64,000 bases of DNA, from assembly GCA_019339365.1 (NCBI GenBank), contig CP079860.1, positions 1,723,128 to 1,787,127 of the forward strand. Direction: 5' to 3'. The translations under genes and the position numbers were made by a program. This document shows, piece after piece, positions 49,251-63,658 of this stretch (positions are counted from its first letter, which is position 1; each line of letters opens with the position of its first letter). The stretch is from Vibrio neptunius (GTDB lineage Bacteria > Pseudomonadota > Gammaproteobacteria > Enterobacterales > Vibrionaceae). The notes under the pieces are model-generated. The model was not told where the DNA came from, did not search any database, and worked only from the letters and a program-made list of their open reading frames with translations.

Positions 49251-50382
49251 TTAGTAGTGGCCCAGTTTTTGCCAGTGGATGTAATTTTTCATCCCAAAGT
49301 GATGTGAACAAGGTATCAATAACCGCTTCATCAACATTATCGACACGACTGAACTGCCATTTAGGTTCGCCGTCCTTATCAATCAACCTAGCCCTGACGC
49401 CCTCGCGAAATTCTCCTAGCAGCCCCGAACGTACCGAGAGATTCAATTCAAGACGAAAACAATCCGCTAATGACAGATCTTTGTATTGATTGAGTTGCCT
49501 GAAACAAATATGGGATGTGATCGGGCTACCGGAAGCATGATTGCTTTTCGCAATATCGAGCCACTTACTTTGCCCTTTCAGCGCCAGAATGTTGTTACTT
49601 ACCTCGACAACAGTACTTGCGCTGCATGCACGTTGGATGTCTTGCATGAAAGGCAACATTTGTGGGTCTGGCCTATGACCATTAACGTTATCACCAAATT
49701 CAATCAGCAAGTCTGTCACAGCGTCATAAGCGTCCTCTTTGTCGTGCCAATGTAGAGATAACAAGCGCTCAATCAGCGACTCTTTCTCTTGTGAGAGCAC
49801 CATATGGTCAGCTAAGTTGACATCAAGCGCATCACTACCGTTAATCATCACTCCCGTTAAACCAAGGAATAACCCCACACCAGGTTCAAGCCGGTTAAGA
49901 AACCAAGTGGCGCCGACATCCGGATAAAGGCCGATACTCACTTCGGGCATGGCCAAACGCGTAGTTGGCGTCACCACCTTGTGGCTACAGCCCATATACA
50001 AGCCCATTCCTCCACCCATGATGATTCCTTCACCCCAAGCAATAATTGGTTTAGTGAAGGTGTGGATCAGATAGTCACATTGGTACTCAAGTTTGAAAAA
50101 AGTGGTACAGAACGCTTCGATGTCTTGACTGGATTTATCTCGCATTACGTCGTGCATGGTGCGTACATCACCACCAGCACAAAACGCTTTCTCACCTTGC
50201 CCTTCCAGCAAAACGCAAACAACACTGTCGTCGGCTTGCCAGCTTTCCAGTTTCTGTTTGAGCAAGGCTAACATGTCATAAGTCAAAGCATTGAGTGAAG
50301 GCGCATTGTCAAGCGTTGCTACACCTATCTTGGTACTCCCATCTTGGCAAAGTCGCTCCTTGAAATAAACGGTTGCTGTCAT
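49251..50382 (-). CDS. ivdE: 3-hydroxyisobutyryl-CoA hydrolase (one frameshift at the end)
   Basis: A crotonase-fold thioesterase that frees 3-hydroxyisobutyrate from CoA in valine breakdown. Diagnostic: AFCAGGDVRTMHD, GEGIIMGGGMGLYMGCSH and the AMPEVSIGLYPDVGATWFL stretch with catalytic Glu and Asp, specific to the HIBYL-CoA hydrolases. An extra A in the run at 49266-49270 removes the true stop; repaired it ends HPLAKLGHY at 49251, about 376 residues. It lies between ivdD and mmsB. Confidence 0.9.
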
Positions 50383-50390
50383 ATTGCCTC

Positions 50391-51179
50391 CTAGCTATTT
50401 TTCCATTGAGGTTGACGTTTTTCTAGGAACGCATTGACACCTTCGGTTTGATCTTGAGTGTCGAACAACTGAATAAACAGTTCACGTTCCTTGATCAAAC
50501 CGTGAGCTAGTGGACTCGTCCTCGTATTTTGTATCAATGACTTACAAGCCGTGACCGAAGATGGCGATTGATTTGCTACCATTTCTGCAAGGCTAATGGC
50601 GGCATCAAGAGCGTTTCCTTTGCTTACCACTTCTTCCACCAGCTTTATGTTGAGCGCTTTCGCCGCATCAAGCTGTTCACCGCTATAATATGACGCGTTT
50701 CGCCCACCCTTCTCCGACCAACGCCGTCAAGTTTTGCGTTCCACCCACACAAGGCAACAGGCCGACTTTGGCTTCCGGCAGCGCCATCACCGCCTGCTCT
50801 TCAGCAATTCGAATGTCGCAAGCTAATGCCACTTCAAGACCGCCCCCATCGCGTAGCCGTTAATAGCAGCAATAGAAACACCTCGGAATGCAGATAGGGT
50901 TTCAAATGCCTCACCAAACAAGCGGGACATATCCACCGCGACGGATTTGTCGCCATCAGCAAACACTTTAAGATCAGCGCCGGCGGAGAAGAACTTCTCA
51001 CCCTGCCCGGTAATGACTAGGGCGTAAACGTCTTTATCGTCATTGAGATCTAAGACAAGTTGTTTCAATTGCGCCAAACTTTGTGCTGTCCATGTATTCG
51101 CCGGAGGGTTGTTCATGGTCACGATAGCCACATGGTTGCGAATCGTATGTTGAATAGTACTTCCTTCTGAATGATTCAT
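50391..51179 (-). CDS. ivdD: Enoyl-CoA hydratase of the ivd operon (two compensating frameshifts)
   Basis: Hydrates methacrylyl- or tiglyl-CoA. Seen: FSAGADLKVFAD for the oxyanion loop, AAINGYAMG then, after repair, GGLEVALACDIRIAEE and LPEAKVGLLPCVGGTQNL. A G is missing in the run near 50843-50847 and one T is extra near 50690, so the frame is the same at both ends. Total 789 bases give about 262 residues, the family length, which supports indel error over decay. Confidence 0.85.
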
Positions 51180-51198
51180 TGTTGAGCATCCCTTTCGA

Positions 51199-52352
51199 TT
51201 AGAGTATTTGAGCGCCTTCAGCTAGCATGCGACGTGCGATGATCAATCGCATGATTTCATTGGTACCTTCCAGGATTTGGTGAACACGCACATCACGGAA
51301 ATGACGCTCCATCGGATACTCTTTGATATAGCCGTAGCCACCGTATAACTGCAGTGCCTGATCACAAATCTTAAAACCGACATCGGTAGCAAATCGTTTC
51401 GCCATCGCACAATATGCCGTGGCTTCTGGGTCCTGATTGTCCAATTTGCTCGCGGCGAGGCGCACCATTTGTCTGGCCGCAACGAGCTCAGTGACCATAT
51501 CGGCTAACCGAAACTGTAGCCCCTGAAACTGAGCCAGTTCTTTACCAAACTGTTTGCGCTCTTTGACGTATTGCATCGCCTCATTCAGCGCCTGCTGCTG
51601 GTACCGATGGAGCAGGTCGCAATATTGATACGTCCTCCATCCAGCCCTTTCATGGCGAAAGTAAAGCCTTCCCCTTCTTTCCCTAACAAGTACTTTTCAG
51701 GAACCACAACGTTATCAAACGTAATGGCGCGTGTTGGCTGACTGTTCCACCCCATTTTCGGCTCTTTTCGCCCATAGCTGATGCCGTCTGCATCTGCCGG
51801 AACGACAAAAGCTGAAATACCTTTGGCTGAGCGGTCGCCTGTGCGTGCCATCACCACGAGTACTTCTGTATCACCTGCACCGGAGATAAAGGTTTTGCCA
51901 CCATTGATAACGTACTGGTCGCCCTGCTTTTTCGCTGAGGTTGTCAATGAAGCGGCATCGGACGCCTGCGTTCGGCTCGGTCAAACAATATGAACCAAGC
52001 CAATCACCCGTGATTAGCTTTGGGCAAAACTCTTGTTTCGCTTCTTCAGTGGCAAAACTGGCAATCATCCAAGTTACCATATTGTGGATGGTCATGAATG
52101 CCGTGGTAGACGTACAACCCATTGCCAGTTGCTCGAAGATGATTGAGGAATCAAGGCGGCTCAGTTGCAAGCCCCCTGTTCTTCTGGTGTATACAAGCTG
52201 AGGAAACCTAATTCACCCGCTGCTTTAAGTACGTCTTTTGGAAATAGCTGTTTTTCATCCCATTCGGCAGCCATCGGCGCTAACTCATCCATGGCAAACT
52301 GTTGAGCAGTTTCTGCAAACGCACGTTGGTCTTCATTCAGTTCAAAATCCAT
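51199..52352 (-). CDS. ivdC: Short/branched-chain acyl-CoA dehydrogenase (several frameshifts)
   Basis: The FAD enzyme that desaturates isobutyryl- or 2-methylbutyryl-CoA and passes electrons to ETF. The pieces in order are MDFELNEDQRAFAETAQQFA, TTAFMTIHNMVTWMIASF, GSYCLTEPNAG (flavin site), KTFISGAGDTEVLVVMART, and the C-terminal YGGYGYIKEYPMERHFRDVR with catalytic-loop ILEGTNEIMRLIIARR. At least three single-base shifts lie near 52160, 51950 and 51580. Start ATG has GGAGGACAA upstream. Length fits about 384 residues. Confidence 0.88.
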
Positions 52353-52363
52353 TTGTCCTCCCG

Positions 52364-55091
<2,728 letters not shown>

Positions 55092-55209
55092 TGCCTGCTC
55101 CTCAAAGATTGTTGAGTGACGGCTTTATTCATTCAGCGACGACAAAGCGGCTCAATTCCGATGCCACTTTCACTTTTTAAAGCCATTTTGTTTTTGCATG
55201 GTTATTTTC

Positions 55210-55226
55210 TTGACGTTTACGTAAGC
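55210..55226. promoter_or_regulatory. Candidate LiuR operator 1 (ivdA/liuR spacer)
   Basis: TTGACGTTTACGTAAGC shares the TTGACGT-TTACGT core with the reverse of the etf-spacer site. It is about 120 bases upstream of ivdA. Confidence 0.65.
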
Positions 55227-55238
55227 ATAGCACTAACA

Positions 55239-55254
55239 TTTACGTTAACGTAAA
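55239..55254. promoter_or_regulatory. Candidate LiuR operator 2 (ivdA/liuR spacer)
   Basis: TTTACGTTAACGTAAA is a perfect 16-base palindrome, 12 bases from operator 1 and about 90 bases upstream of liuR. MerR-type regulators bind such long dyads. Assignment to LiuR rests on position and on the third copy at 45193. Confidence 0.68.
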
Positions 55255-55341
55255 GAAACACATTCACAACCTGTAAAATCTTTTTACCGTCGTAGTGGAA
55301 AGTGTGATTGTCTAATACCTAGCAGTTGGGAGTTTCATCTG

Positions 55342-55719
55342 GTGGAAACATACAAAATCAGCGAGCTCGCTAAAGAGTTTGATATCACTACAAGAAGTAT
55401 CCGCTTTTACGAAGATATGGGCCTAATTCAGCCCTGACCGCAAGGCAGTATGCCGGATTTATCAGCGCAGAGACGGGGTTCGTCTCAAGTTGATTTTGCG
55501 AGGCAAGCGACTTGGTTTTCCTTGGCCGAGATACGCGACTTGTTAGAGCTTTACGACACGAATCAAATAGATACCCGGTTGATCAAGATGCTCAAAATCA
55601 TTGACGAAAAAGAAGCCGTACTCAAACGCCAACTTGAGGACATCACCATTGTTCTTGACGATTTGAATACCGCTCGTCAGCGATGTGAAGAAGCGTTACG
55701 GCGCTCTAAAGCCAGCTAG
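55342..55719 (+). pseudogene. liuR: MerR family regulator LiuR (frameshifted)
   Basis: Regulator of leucine/isoleucine/valine degradation genes. A GTG at 55342, after GGGAG at 55328-55332, gives METYKISELAKEFDITTRSI then RFYEDMGLIQP, the MerR winged helix. The C-terminal part (RGKRLGFSLAEIRDLLELYD and the dimer coiled coil KEAVLKRQLEDITIVLDDL) continues in other frames. At least two shifts lie near 55435-55460. The protein would be about 125 residues. Marked broken as read; the working gene is likely intact in the organism. Confidence 0.82.
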
Positions 55720-55786
55720 CACTTCGCGAGACATCATGTATCTGCCAGGGATCGTAACCAGCAACAACCGCTGAATCGGAGGCGAT

Positions 55787-56970
55787 ATGATATCTCAGTA
55801 CACCCCCCTCAACTTTGGGCTCGATGAGTCTGTCAATATGTTGCGGGAACACGTCAATGCTTTTGCCCGCGAGCACATTGCACCTATCGCGGCCAAAGTG
55901 GATGAGGATAATCAATTCCCGAACCACTTATGGACACTAATGGGCGAAATGGGCTTGCTTGGCGTGACCATAGACGAGACAATATGGTGGCGCAGGTATG
56001 GGCTATTTGGCACACGTGGTCGCCATGGAAGAGGGTTAGCCGTGCCTCTGCTTCTATTGCATTGAGTTACGGGGCGCATTCAAACCTATGCGTCAATCAG
56101 ATTTTTCGCACCGGAAATGCGGTTCAAAGAAATGCCTACCTAAATTAATCGACGGCTCCCCATTGGCGCGCTGGCAATGAGTGAACCTAATGCAGGCTCA
56201 GACGTTGTCAGTATGCAGCTCAAAGCTGATTTGCACGGCGATCACTATGTGTTGAACGGCACCAAGATGTGGATCACTAATGGCCTGATGCACATGTGCT
56301 GGTGGTTTATGCCAAAACAGACCTAGCGCCGCCTCAAGGGGTATCACTGCCTTCATTATCGAACGTGATTTTGCAGGATTCAGCCACGCTCAAAAGCTCG
56401 ACAAACTCAGTATGCGAGGCTCTAACACCTGTGAACTGGTTTTCAACAACTGCAAAGTCCCGGTTGAAAACGTACTCGATGGAAGTAAATCAAGGTGTCA
56501 AGTCTTGATGGGTGGCTAGATTATGAGGAGCGCGTTGTTCTGGCAGCAGGCCCGCTCGGTATTATACTGCAAGCGTGTCTCCGACCTTGTCGTACCCTAC
56601 GTTCATGACCGTAAACAATTTTGGTCAATCCATCGGTGAATTCCAGCTAGTGCAAGCCAAGAGAGTGGCGGATATGTATGCCCGATGCCAACGCGGCACG
56701 CGCATATGTGTATACCGTAGCCGCTGCCTGTGACCGAGGTGAAACAACAAGAAAAGACGCCGCAGGCGTGATTCTTTACAGTGCCGGAATTAGCCACACA
56801 GCTAGCACTGGATGCCATCCAGTTGCTAGGCGGTAATGGATATATCAATGAATTCCCCTGCGGGTCGTTTATTAAAAAAAAGAGACGCCAAACTCTATGA
56901 AATTGGTGCGGGTACTTCGAAATTCGCAGGATGCTTATCCGGGCGTGAGCTGTTTGAAGAGTCACGCTAA
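55787..56970 (+). pseudogene. liuA: Isovaleryl-CoA dehydrogenase LiuA (many frameshifts)
   Basis: Desaturates isovaleryl-CoA in leucine breakdown and hands electrons to ETF. Recognisable pieces in order: [111 protein letters not shown] and the end GRELFEESR. The YGAHSNLC segment is typical of this enzyme rather than of IvdC. About ten single-base shifts occur between 55970 and 56940. Confidence 0.85.
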
Positions 56971-56980
56971 CAAGGATGTT

Positions 56981-58659
56981 ATGGCAATCATAAAAACTAA
57001 AAATCAAAACCGACTCTCCCCCTGTTCACTAAGAATCAGCAAGCGATGAGTGGACTGGTCGAAAATTTAAGTGCGGATGTTGAATCCATCCAAACAGGAA
57101 TTGGCGGCGCTAGGGCTGTTGAAAGACGGCGCAAGAAGGCTTTGAAACTTTCCCGTACGAGAGCGCATTGATCTGCTGCTAAATCAAGGTTCAGATTTCT
57201 TAGAAATCGGCCAATTCGCGGCCTGGAATGTTTACAGAACAATCCATCCCCCTTGCGCCCGATGTGTCGTTGCAGGTATCAGCAGGATCAAGGGGGTACC
57301 CTTGTATGTGGTGCTTTGCCAACGATCCGTCTGTTAAGGCGGGACTTACTACCCACTGACAGGTGAAAAAGCACCTCAGAGCCCAGGAAATTTGCCGGGC
57401 GCTGCCACTTACCCTGTGTTTTATCTGAGTCGACTCGGGCGGTGCGGACTTACCTCACCAAGCAGAGGTGTTTCCAGACAAAGAAGAGACCATTTCACGG
57501 GCGTATTTTCGCTTTAATCAAGCACGCATGTCCGCCAAGGGCATACCCCAAATAGCGGTAGTTCTTGGTCCTTGTACCCCGCTGGGGGCGCTTATATTCC
57601 TGCCATGGCCGATGACTCGGTCATCGTAAACAAACAGGGCACGATTTTCCTAACGGGGCGGCTCCCTTTGGTTAAGGCCGCCACAGGTGAAATCGTCACG
57701 GACGAAGGAACTCGGCGGCGCGGATGTTCACTGCCGTAAAAATCTGGGGTGGCAGCAGACTACTACGCGGAAAGGTGAAGGCAACAAGCTTCCATATGGC
57801 GAGGAGAAGCACTGGCTAACGGCAACCAGAGGCCTGTGATCCCTCAAACACACAAGGTTTTGCCACCGCGTCTACCCGCTGAGGACATCTATGGCGTCGT
57901 CGTGCTGACTTGCGCTTGTCTTTCGACGGTGAGAGAAGTGATTGCACGTATTGTCGATGATTCCGATTTCGATGAATTTCAAAGCCTTACCTTCGGCATG
58001 ACGCTGGTGTGTGGCTTTGCAACTTCGTATCGAAGGCAAAGCTCATTAGTATTGTCCGCCACCAACGGCATCTTGTTTGCGGAATCAGCTCGAAAGGGGC
58101 TCACTTTATCAGCGCTGTGTGCTGAAGCGAAAGTTCCATTGCTGTTCCCTACAGAGGAACATTACCGGATTCATGGTCGGCAAAAAGTTGAAGAAGGTGG
58201 CATCGCCAAACATGGCGCCAAACTCGTCATGGCAGTGGCGTGCGCTGACGTTCCTAAGTTCACCATTATCATCCAGTGGCGGATCTACGGGGTGAGGACA
58301 GACCACGGCATGTGTGGGCGAGCTTATGGAGCCAACGATGATGTGGATGTGGCCTATGCCCGGATCTCGGTAATGGGCGGAGAGGCTTCAACCCGCACAT
58401 GTACTCACCCAAGTCAAGCGTGAGGTCTTGAGAGCACCCGGGTGAACCTTGGTCGAGAGGTGGAAGAGAGGGCCAGTTCACAGCCAAACTATCGTTGATC
58501 GGTATGAGGAACAAGGCCACCCGTACTATGAGTGCTCGCCTTTGGGACGGTAGCATCATTGATCCGAAACAGACCCGGCATGTCTTAGCTCAAGCGCTTA
58601 CCGCAGCCGAGAGCTATGCTCCGATGCCCGATAGCCAATTCGGTATCTTTAGAATGTAG
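56981..58659 (+). pseudogene. liuB: Methylcrotonyl-CoA carboxylase carboxyltransferase subunit LiuB (many frameshifts)
   Basis: The beta (carboxyltransferase) subunit that carboxylates 3-methylcrotonyl-CoA using carboxybiotin on LiuD. ATG 56981 follows AAGGA. Pieces: SLVENLSADVE-like start, [51 protein letters not shown] segment, [56 protein letters not shown] and RISVMGGE. The span is about 70 bases longer than a 535-residue gene needs, showing insertion-type errors. LiuD, its essential partner, is not found. Confidence 0.83.
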
Positions 58660-58668
58660 GAGCATAGC

Positions 58669-59498
58669 ATGACAAATCTAATCGATAACAGCTATCTTAC
58701 TGGCAGCATCGATGACTTAGGCGTTGCCACTCTGTCACTTAATCGGCCGGACCAAACACAATGCCTTCAGCGCACGGGTCATCGAACAGTTGATAGAATC
58801 GATTCACTCACCCTGGCTCAGCGTTCAGAGGTGAGATGTTTAGTGTTAAGTGGTAACGGAAAACTACTTTTCGGCAGGCGCTGATCTTGGCTGGATGCAG
58901 TCAATGATAGCTAAAAGTGAACTGGAAAATCAGCAAGATGCTTCAAGACTTGCTCAGTTGATGCATTGCTTGGATGACTTTTCCCTCACGTAACTATCGC
59001 TGTTTGTTCATGGCTTTTGCGCGTTTGGCGGAGCGCTCCAGGCTAATCTGCTGTGTGTCGCTATTGCTGACCATAGCGCCCTTTATTCTTCCTCAGTGAG
59101 GTTAAGCTAGGATTAGTTCCAGCGACCATTGGGCCCTATGTAAACCGCACGATCGGTGCTCGCCAGTCAAGGCGCTACATGCTGACTGCTTTGAACGTTT
59201 CGACGCCAACAAAGCGGTTGAGATTGGTTTTAATTCGTGAAGCTGTCGAAATCAGCCAACTGGAAAAAAAGCCGTCACTGCTATCGTCAATCAGTGGCTA
59301 CTCATGTAGCGCCGCGGCCCCTGACTCAAACTAAAGCACTGATCGAAAGTCGTGATACTCAGGTGCTTGATGATGCTTTGATTGAATATACCCAGTCAAT
59401 TAATCGCAAAAGTTAGGGTATCCGACCAGAGGGCAAGAGTCTAAAAGACTTTCTTTTGATAAGCGGCCCCAAATTGGGCGATGATAAGGAGGCAGTGA
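58669..59498 (+). pseudogene. liuC: Methylglutaconyl-CoA hydratase LiuC (many frameshifts)
   Basis: Hydrates 3-methylglutaconyl-CoA to HMG-CoA in leucine breakdown. It begins MTNLIDNSYLTGSIDDLGVA and carries the crotonase pieces SADLGWMQSM after a shift, VHGFCAFGGALQ, then QTKALIESRDTQVLDDALIE near the C-terminus. The likely stop is TGA at 59496, directly before the liuE ATG. TAGGAGCAT precedes its own ATG. About eight frame breaks. Confidence 0.75.
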
Positions 59499-60462
59499 AT
59501 GATGGGCTACCTCGCTACTGCCAGAGAGTCGGTCAAGATAGTCGAAGTTGGTCTCTCGCGACGGTTTGCAAAATGAGCAAGCCGTTTCAACCGAGGCAAA
59601 AGTCGCGCTGATCAATCCAACTCTCTTGCTGCGGTCTTACCCACATCGAAGCGGGGATCGTTTGTCTCGCCTGAAGTGGGTGCCACAAATGGCGGACTCA
59701 TTGGAAGTCATAGGCAGCAATCCCACTCAGCGCATCGAACGTGAAGTATGCTGCTTGCTTATCCTAACTTCCAAATATGAGAGGGTTTGAGCGGGCTATC
59801 GGAAGCCAATGCCGACCTTGAAGTAGCGGTATTCACATCTGTCTTCACAAGACTTTTGTCGAGAAAAACATTGGCTGTTTCTGTTGAAGAAGCCTTGAAA
59901 GACGATTCCGGCCCCTGGTGGCTGAAGCAAGAAGACAAAGGCATCCCATTTAGAGGTTGCTTGTCCTGCATCGTCGATTGTCCTTGATGATGGTCCAGCC
60001 GAAGGCCTTCTCAGGTCGCATATTGCCCCAAGCACTATTAGAGACTTGGTTTGCTATGAAGTGTCTCTTGGCAAATTACCATTGGTTCTGAATACATCAA
60101 TAAAGTGGCCAACATGCTCGATGCGGTTTTTGAACGAGTGCCCTCCACATCGGTCGCCGTTCATTTCCATGATGCTTGGAGGCAAGCGCTTCGTAATATA
60201 TATCAGAGCCCTTCAAATGGGGGTCCATGTTGTCGATAGCAGCGTCGCGGGCTTAGGGGGCTGCCACTTATGCTGACCCGAGGAGAGTCAGGTAACGTCA
60301 TGACAGAAGATGTTGTGTACCTTTGCCCAAGGTTTGAAGGGATTGAAACGGGCGTGGATTTACATCGCCTTGCCCAAGCAGGGTGGGGGAAATCAGCGCT
60401 TGGTGACGCCTTGGGGCGCCCAACCGACTTCCAAAGTGTCACTGGCTTGTGCCACTAACTAG
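59499..60462 (+). pseudogene. liuE: Hydroxymethylglutaryl-CoA lyase LiuE (many frameshifts)
   Basis: Splits HMG-CoA to acetyl-CoA and acetoacetate. ATG 59499 follows AAGGAGG and directly follows the liuC stop. Pieces: ESVKIVEVG, RDGLQNEQAVSTEAKVALIN, SPKWVPQMADSLEVI, FECPFEG-type region (degraded), ERVPSTSVAVHFHD (metal ligands), GVHVVDSSVAGLGGCH with the catalytic Cys region, GNVMTEDVVYL and the end PTSKVSLACATN with TAG at 60460. The liuD gene that lies between liuC and liuE in the standard order is absent. Confidence 0.82.
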
Positions 60463-61395
60463 GAGCTCTCTATGTTTGGGCACATTAGGATTGAGTAACA
60501 AGCAAACCATGATCAGCCCAATTCCTATCCACCCCAATAAGGCCCAATGTGTTCTCCCTACAGCCACAGCAAGTAAGCGGCCGCGGCAGGCTCAAACGAG
60601 CGTTAGTAAACTTGCTTTGCTTGCTGACTACCGTTGTTAACCCATAACCAAAGCAGACATAGCCGAGAAACTTGGAACCAACGCCATATACCAAGGCGAC
60701 GGATGCATGGATAGATGTCGCAAACAAATTACCACCAGTAAAAAATAATGAAGGTATTGTAGCAGCAATAGTGAACCTCAAGCCAAATATACTCCCATCA
60801 TAGATTTCGAATCTTGCACGTCCTCAATGGTGGGCGTTTTGCACACTTACATGCGCGTAGAGTAGCATGAGGTGAACCCTGAAAGCAATCCAAACTGCCT
60901 ATCCCTATATATTTGGTTTGCTCTACATCGGTTTGTATTGACGTTGATGTCTCTGAAGAGTCAGTAAAACGATGCCAGTGCGCCCACTGTCAACTATCAC
61001 CCAGCGAGTGTCAATTGGCTTTTCTTTGCCAAACGAGGCATTCCAACAATGCAGCGAAGAACGGTACACTCGCGATAGATACCACAGTTTCCAATCGCGA
61101 CACCCCCATTCTCATCGAGCTATAGAACGCAAGAGGATGATAAACCGCTAAAAACCAGTGCCCCCAGCAATAAAACAGGGTTTATTGGTTACCTGTATAT
61201 GTCGGTCTTTTCTGATCGTACCGCAGGCAAGCAAGAGCCATCCTGACACTAACGCTTACATCGAGCGCCAATCGCCAGCGGGCTGATATCAGGCGCATAC
61301 GTGGCTGCGGTACCGTTCGTTCCACAATAAAGAAGCAAACAGGATGACCAAAACTCCGAGAACCTTCCTGACGAGCTTTTTAGTGTCTGATTCAT
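60439..61395 (-). pseudogene. EamA/DMT family permease (many frameshifts)
   Basis: A ten-helix drug/metabolite exporter read on the minus strand. ATG 61395 starts MNQTLK; pieces include GTAATYAPDISPLAIGA, VVSIASVPFFAALLECLVWQ, RFTIAATIPSLFFTGGNLFA, ASVALVYGVGS, YVCFGYGLTTV and LLLNPNVPKH. If the end is at 60439 the gene overlaps the convergent liuE by 24 bases. Such permeases export amino acids or metabolites; the substrate is unknown. Confidence 0.65.
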
Positions 61396-61486
61396 ATCTA
61401 TACTCTTTGTCATATCATTTTGATGGGCGAAGGGAATAATGAATAAATGAACACATAACTTTGCAGAAAGACTACTCTATTTGATT

Positions 61487-62154
61487 TTACAGACTCAATT
61501 TCATCCGCCTCTTAATGCGCGAGAGAAAGTCAAATTGATGATGAAAAACGACGACTAAAAGCGGATAGGTCCTTGTACCCGACTCTCTCACAATAAGCTG
61601 GACAGAGGATATCCGTGTGCGTCAGGAGTGCTTTGGCTTTCCATTCTTTTGTTTAGTCACGTATTGAAGAACGATGAGCAGTAGATTGTTTAAGAATTTT
61701 TAAACTGCGTCCCCTCAAACGGGCGACTTTTGCCAAATGTTCAGCCGTTATATCTCTCCCTGATCTTCTAATATATGATGTAACACCGCTCTGACTCTAC
61801 TGATCAGAGTCGCTGCCCAGCATGTTGCTCCGCCAATAGCTTGACAACACATATCAACCATAGAGGAGCTTCAATGGCAGGGGGGTGACTCGATGCAAGC
61901 TGAGGATTCGACCAGAGGTCAGATAGAAGCGGAGTGGCGCTGAAATCGGAAAACCAATGCGTCCATGTCCAGCAAACTATCAGGTAATATGTTTCAAATC
62001 AGCGACCACAAAACGCTGCACCTTCGTGGCGCGGAAATGGTGAAACGTGTTGGCCTTTGATTACCACGCATTCACCGACTGACACTTTGCCTTGGTAACC
62101 TTCCAGTTCAATATGTGGTGCCCAAGATAGGTAGTACCAGTTGATGATGTTCAT
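61487..62154 (-). pseudogene. AraC family regulator 1 (frameshifted)
   Basis: From ATG 62154 the N-terminal part is cupin-like (YLSWAPHIELEGYQGKVSVG, then CVVIKGQHVSPFPRHEGAAF). The C-terminal part is a clear AraC double HTH in pieces: ITAEHLAKVARL, KQSTAHRSS, MESAKALLTHTDI-type helix and ERVGYKDLSAFSRRF. It lies upstream of the DMT gene on the same strand and is a plausible regulator of it. Boundaries are approximate. Confidence 0.62.
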
Positions 62155-62254
62155 GCTTGCATGCCCCTTGCGTTGACGGGTATAAGCACGGAGCCAGTGA
62201 GATTATTTTTCAACATCAGGCGGGATTCACTCACAAAAGTGAGATTGATAAAAC

Positions 62255-63050
62255 TTAGGTATTTACCGCCAGTTTCTTTTTAAGATAGCTGAAAATGCGC
62301 CTGATCGAGAACCCTGGGCGGTGGCGAAACGTATCAACGATATCGGCTCCCGATCTGAGCGCGTACTTTCTATTGCACGCTTGATCTTCTCATCGATTAG
62401 ATAGGCATAGGGCGGTAACCCATAGTGGTCCTTTAAGCACGTAAAGCTGATATCGGCTCATCCCTACTTCGCGTGCTGGCAGCACCACAAAAGAGTGAGC
62501 GTGGCTCGGTTCATCCATTAATTATCGCGGACCGTGATTCGATAAACCTATCAGCGGCCATCGTTTTGACTCCATTCTGGAAACTGAGCTCCAATAAAGT
62601 CATACAAGCAAGATTGAGCGCTAACAACAGACCCTCTTCAGTCTGACCCGCCAGAAAACAGTACCAAGTATCATTGCAAATTCCAGGATGACTAACTCTG
62701 AATCATTCTTCCAAAAGCCACATAATCATAATGTTGATTTGACGTCATTTCCTGCTGGATCTCTCCCATCTCCAACGCATCAACAAACAGCATACTGCGG
62801 GACCAAGTGCCGTGATATGGATTACAGGAATGGACATCTGCAGGGTTAATCGTCACATTATCCCCTTGGCCAATCTGATGTGTATTGCGTCGATTTCGGT
62901 AATCTGCTCCGGCCTTGATGGATAATGCCGAAGGAAAATTCATCATGAGAGTGGGCATCCGCGCATGCCGTCGACTGGTTGGCGACACGCAGCTCAATCC
63001 ATGGCAGCATCGTACTCTGCTTGAAGCTCGCACTTTTTATCTCTCTTCAT
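62255..63050 (-). pseudogene. AraC family regulator 2 (frameshifted)
   Basis: ATG 63050 overlaps the stop of the LysE-type gene (ATGA). The N-terminal sensing domain shows SALSIKAGADYRNRRNTHQI, then GDNVTINPADVHSCNPY and WSRSMLFVDALEMGEIQQEM. The C-terminal HTH region shows MSRYQL and FKDHYGLPPYAYLIDEKIKR. Exporter plus AraC regulator translated as a coupled pair is a familiar LysE-family arrangement. Several frame breaks. Confidence 0.7.
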
Positions 63051-63658
63051 TCAACCACTACTCCACTCAGAGCCAGATCAGCACAACAGATGCATAACAT
63101 TATGGCCATCAATCTATTAAGGTGGCGATGAACTCGTGGATTTGCAAGTCGATTCATAAACCCCGCCAATCATCGCCCATACGCCAACACCGATCACGCA
63201 GACGAACAATGACACGAGAGTAAAGAGTACAACGAATGCTGCTCATTTTACCGCCTTTCTTTTATAAGAGCTGACACCGAACATTGCTACCAACCAAGCT
63301 GGGATTGACTATTTGAGTCAAACTTCCAGTTAACCAGCCTGAGCTCTTTACTGGCTCGACAGCAACCCCTTTCACTGGTGCCGCGGCGAAGATTTGATAA
63401 GCAAGGTAAAACAAAAAACTACTGCCAAATCAACTGCATCTTAAACTTCTTAGAAGCTTCGGCAATATGGCTACCAAGGTTTGCATCATCTGTACTGTAC
63501 CAAACGACAACAACATAGGCCCAATGATGCGCCCAAAACATGAAATAACGCTGCCCTTAGGCCATCATTTACCACTGTCGTTGTCGCTAACAAATTCACT
63601 GGCGAAACGTCACGGCCCCACAACAAATACCACCATCGCCAAAATCAAGATTTTCCAT
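63047..63658 (-). pseudogene. LysE family amino acid translocator (frameshifted)
   Basis: Read on the minus strand from ATG 63658, with AGGGGAG eight bases upstream. Pieces: WKILILAMVVFVVGPDVSP-like first helix (the usual PGP motif region), NLLATTTVVNDGLRAALFHV, ALG-type turn, FLFYLAYQIFAAAPV, VVLFTLVSLFVCVIGVGVWA and the end HRHLNRLMAIMLCICC, typical of RhtB/LysE exporters. Span of 612 bases fits a ~204-residue protein. Stop overlaps the AraC regulator start. Confidence 0.65.
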
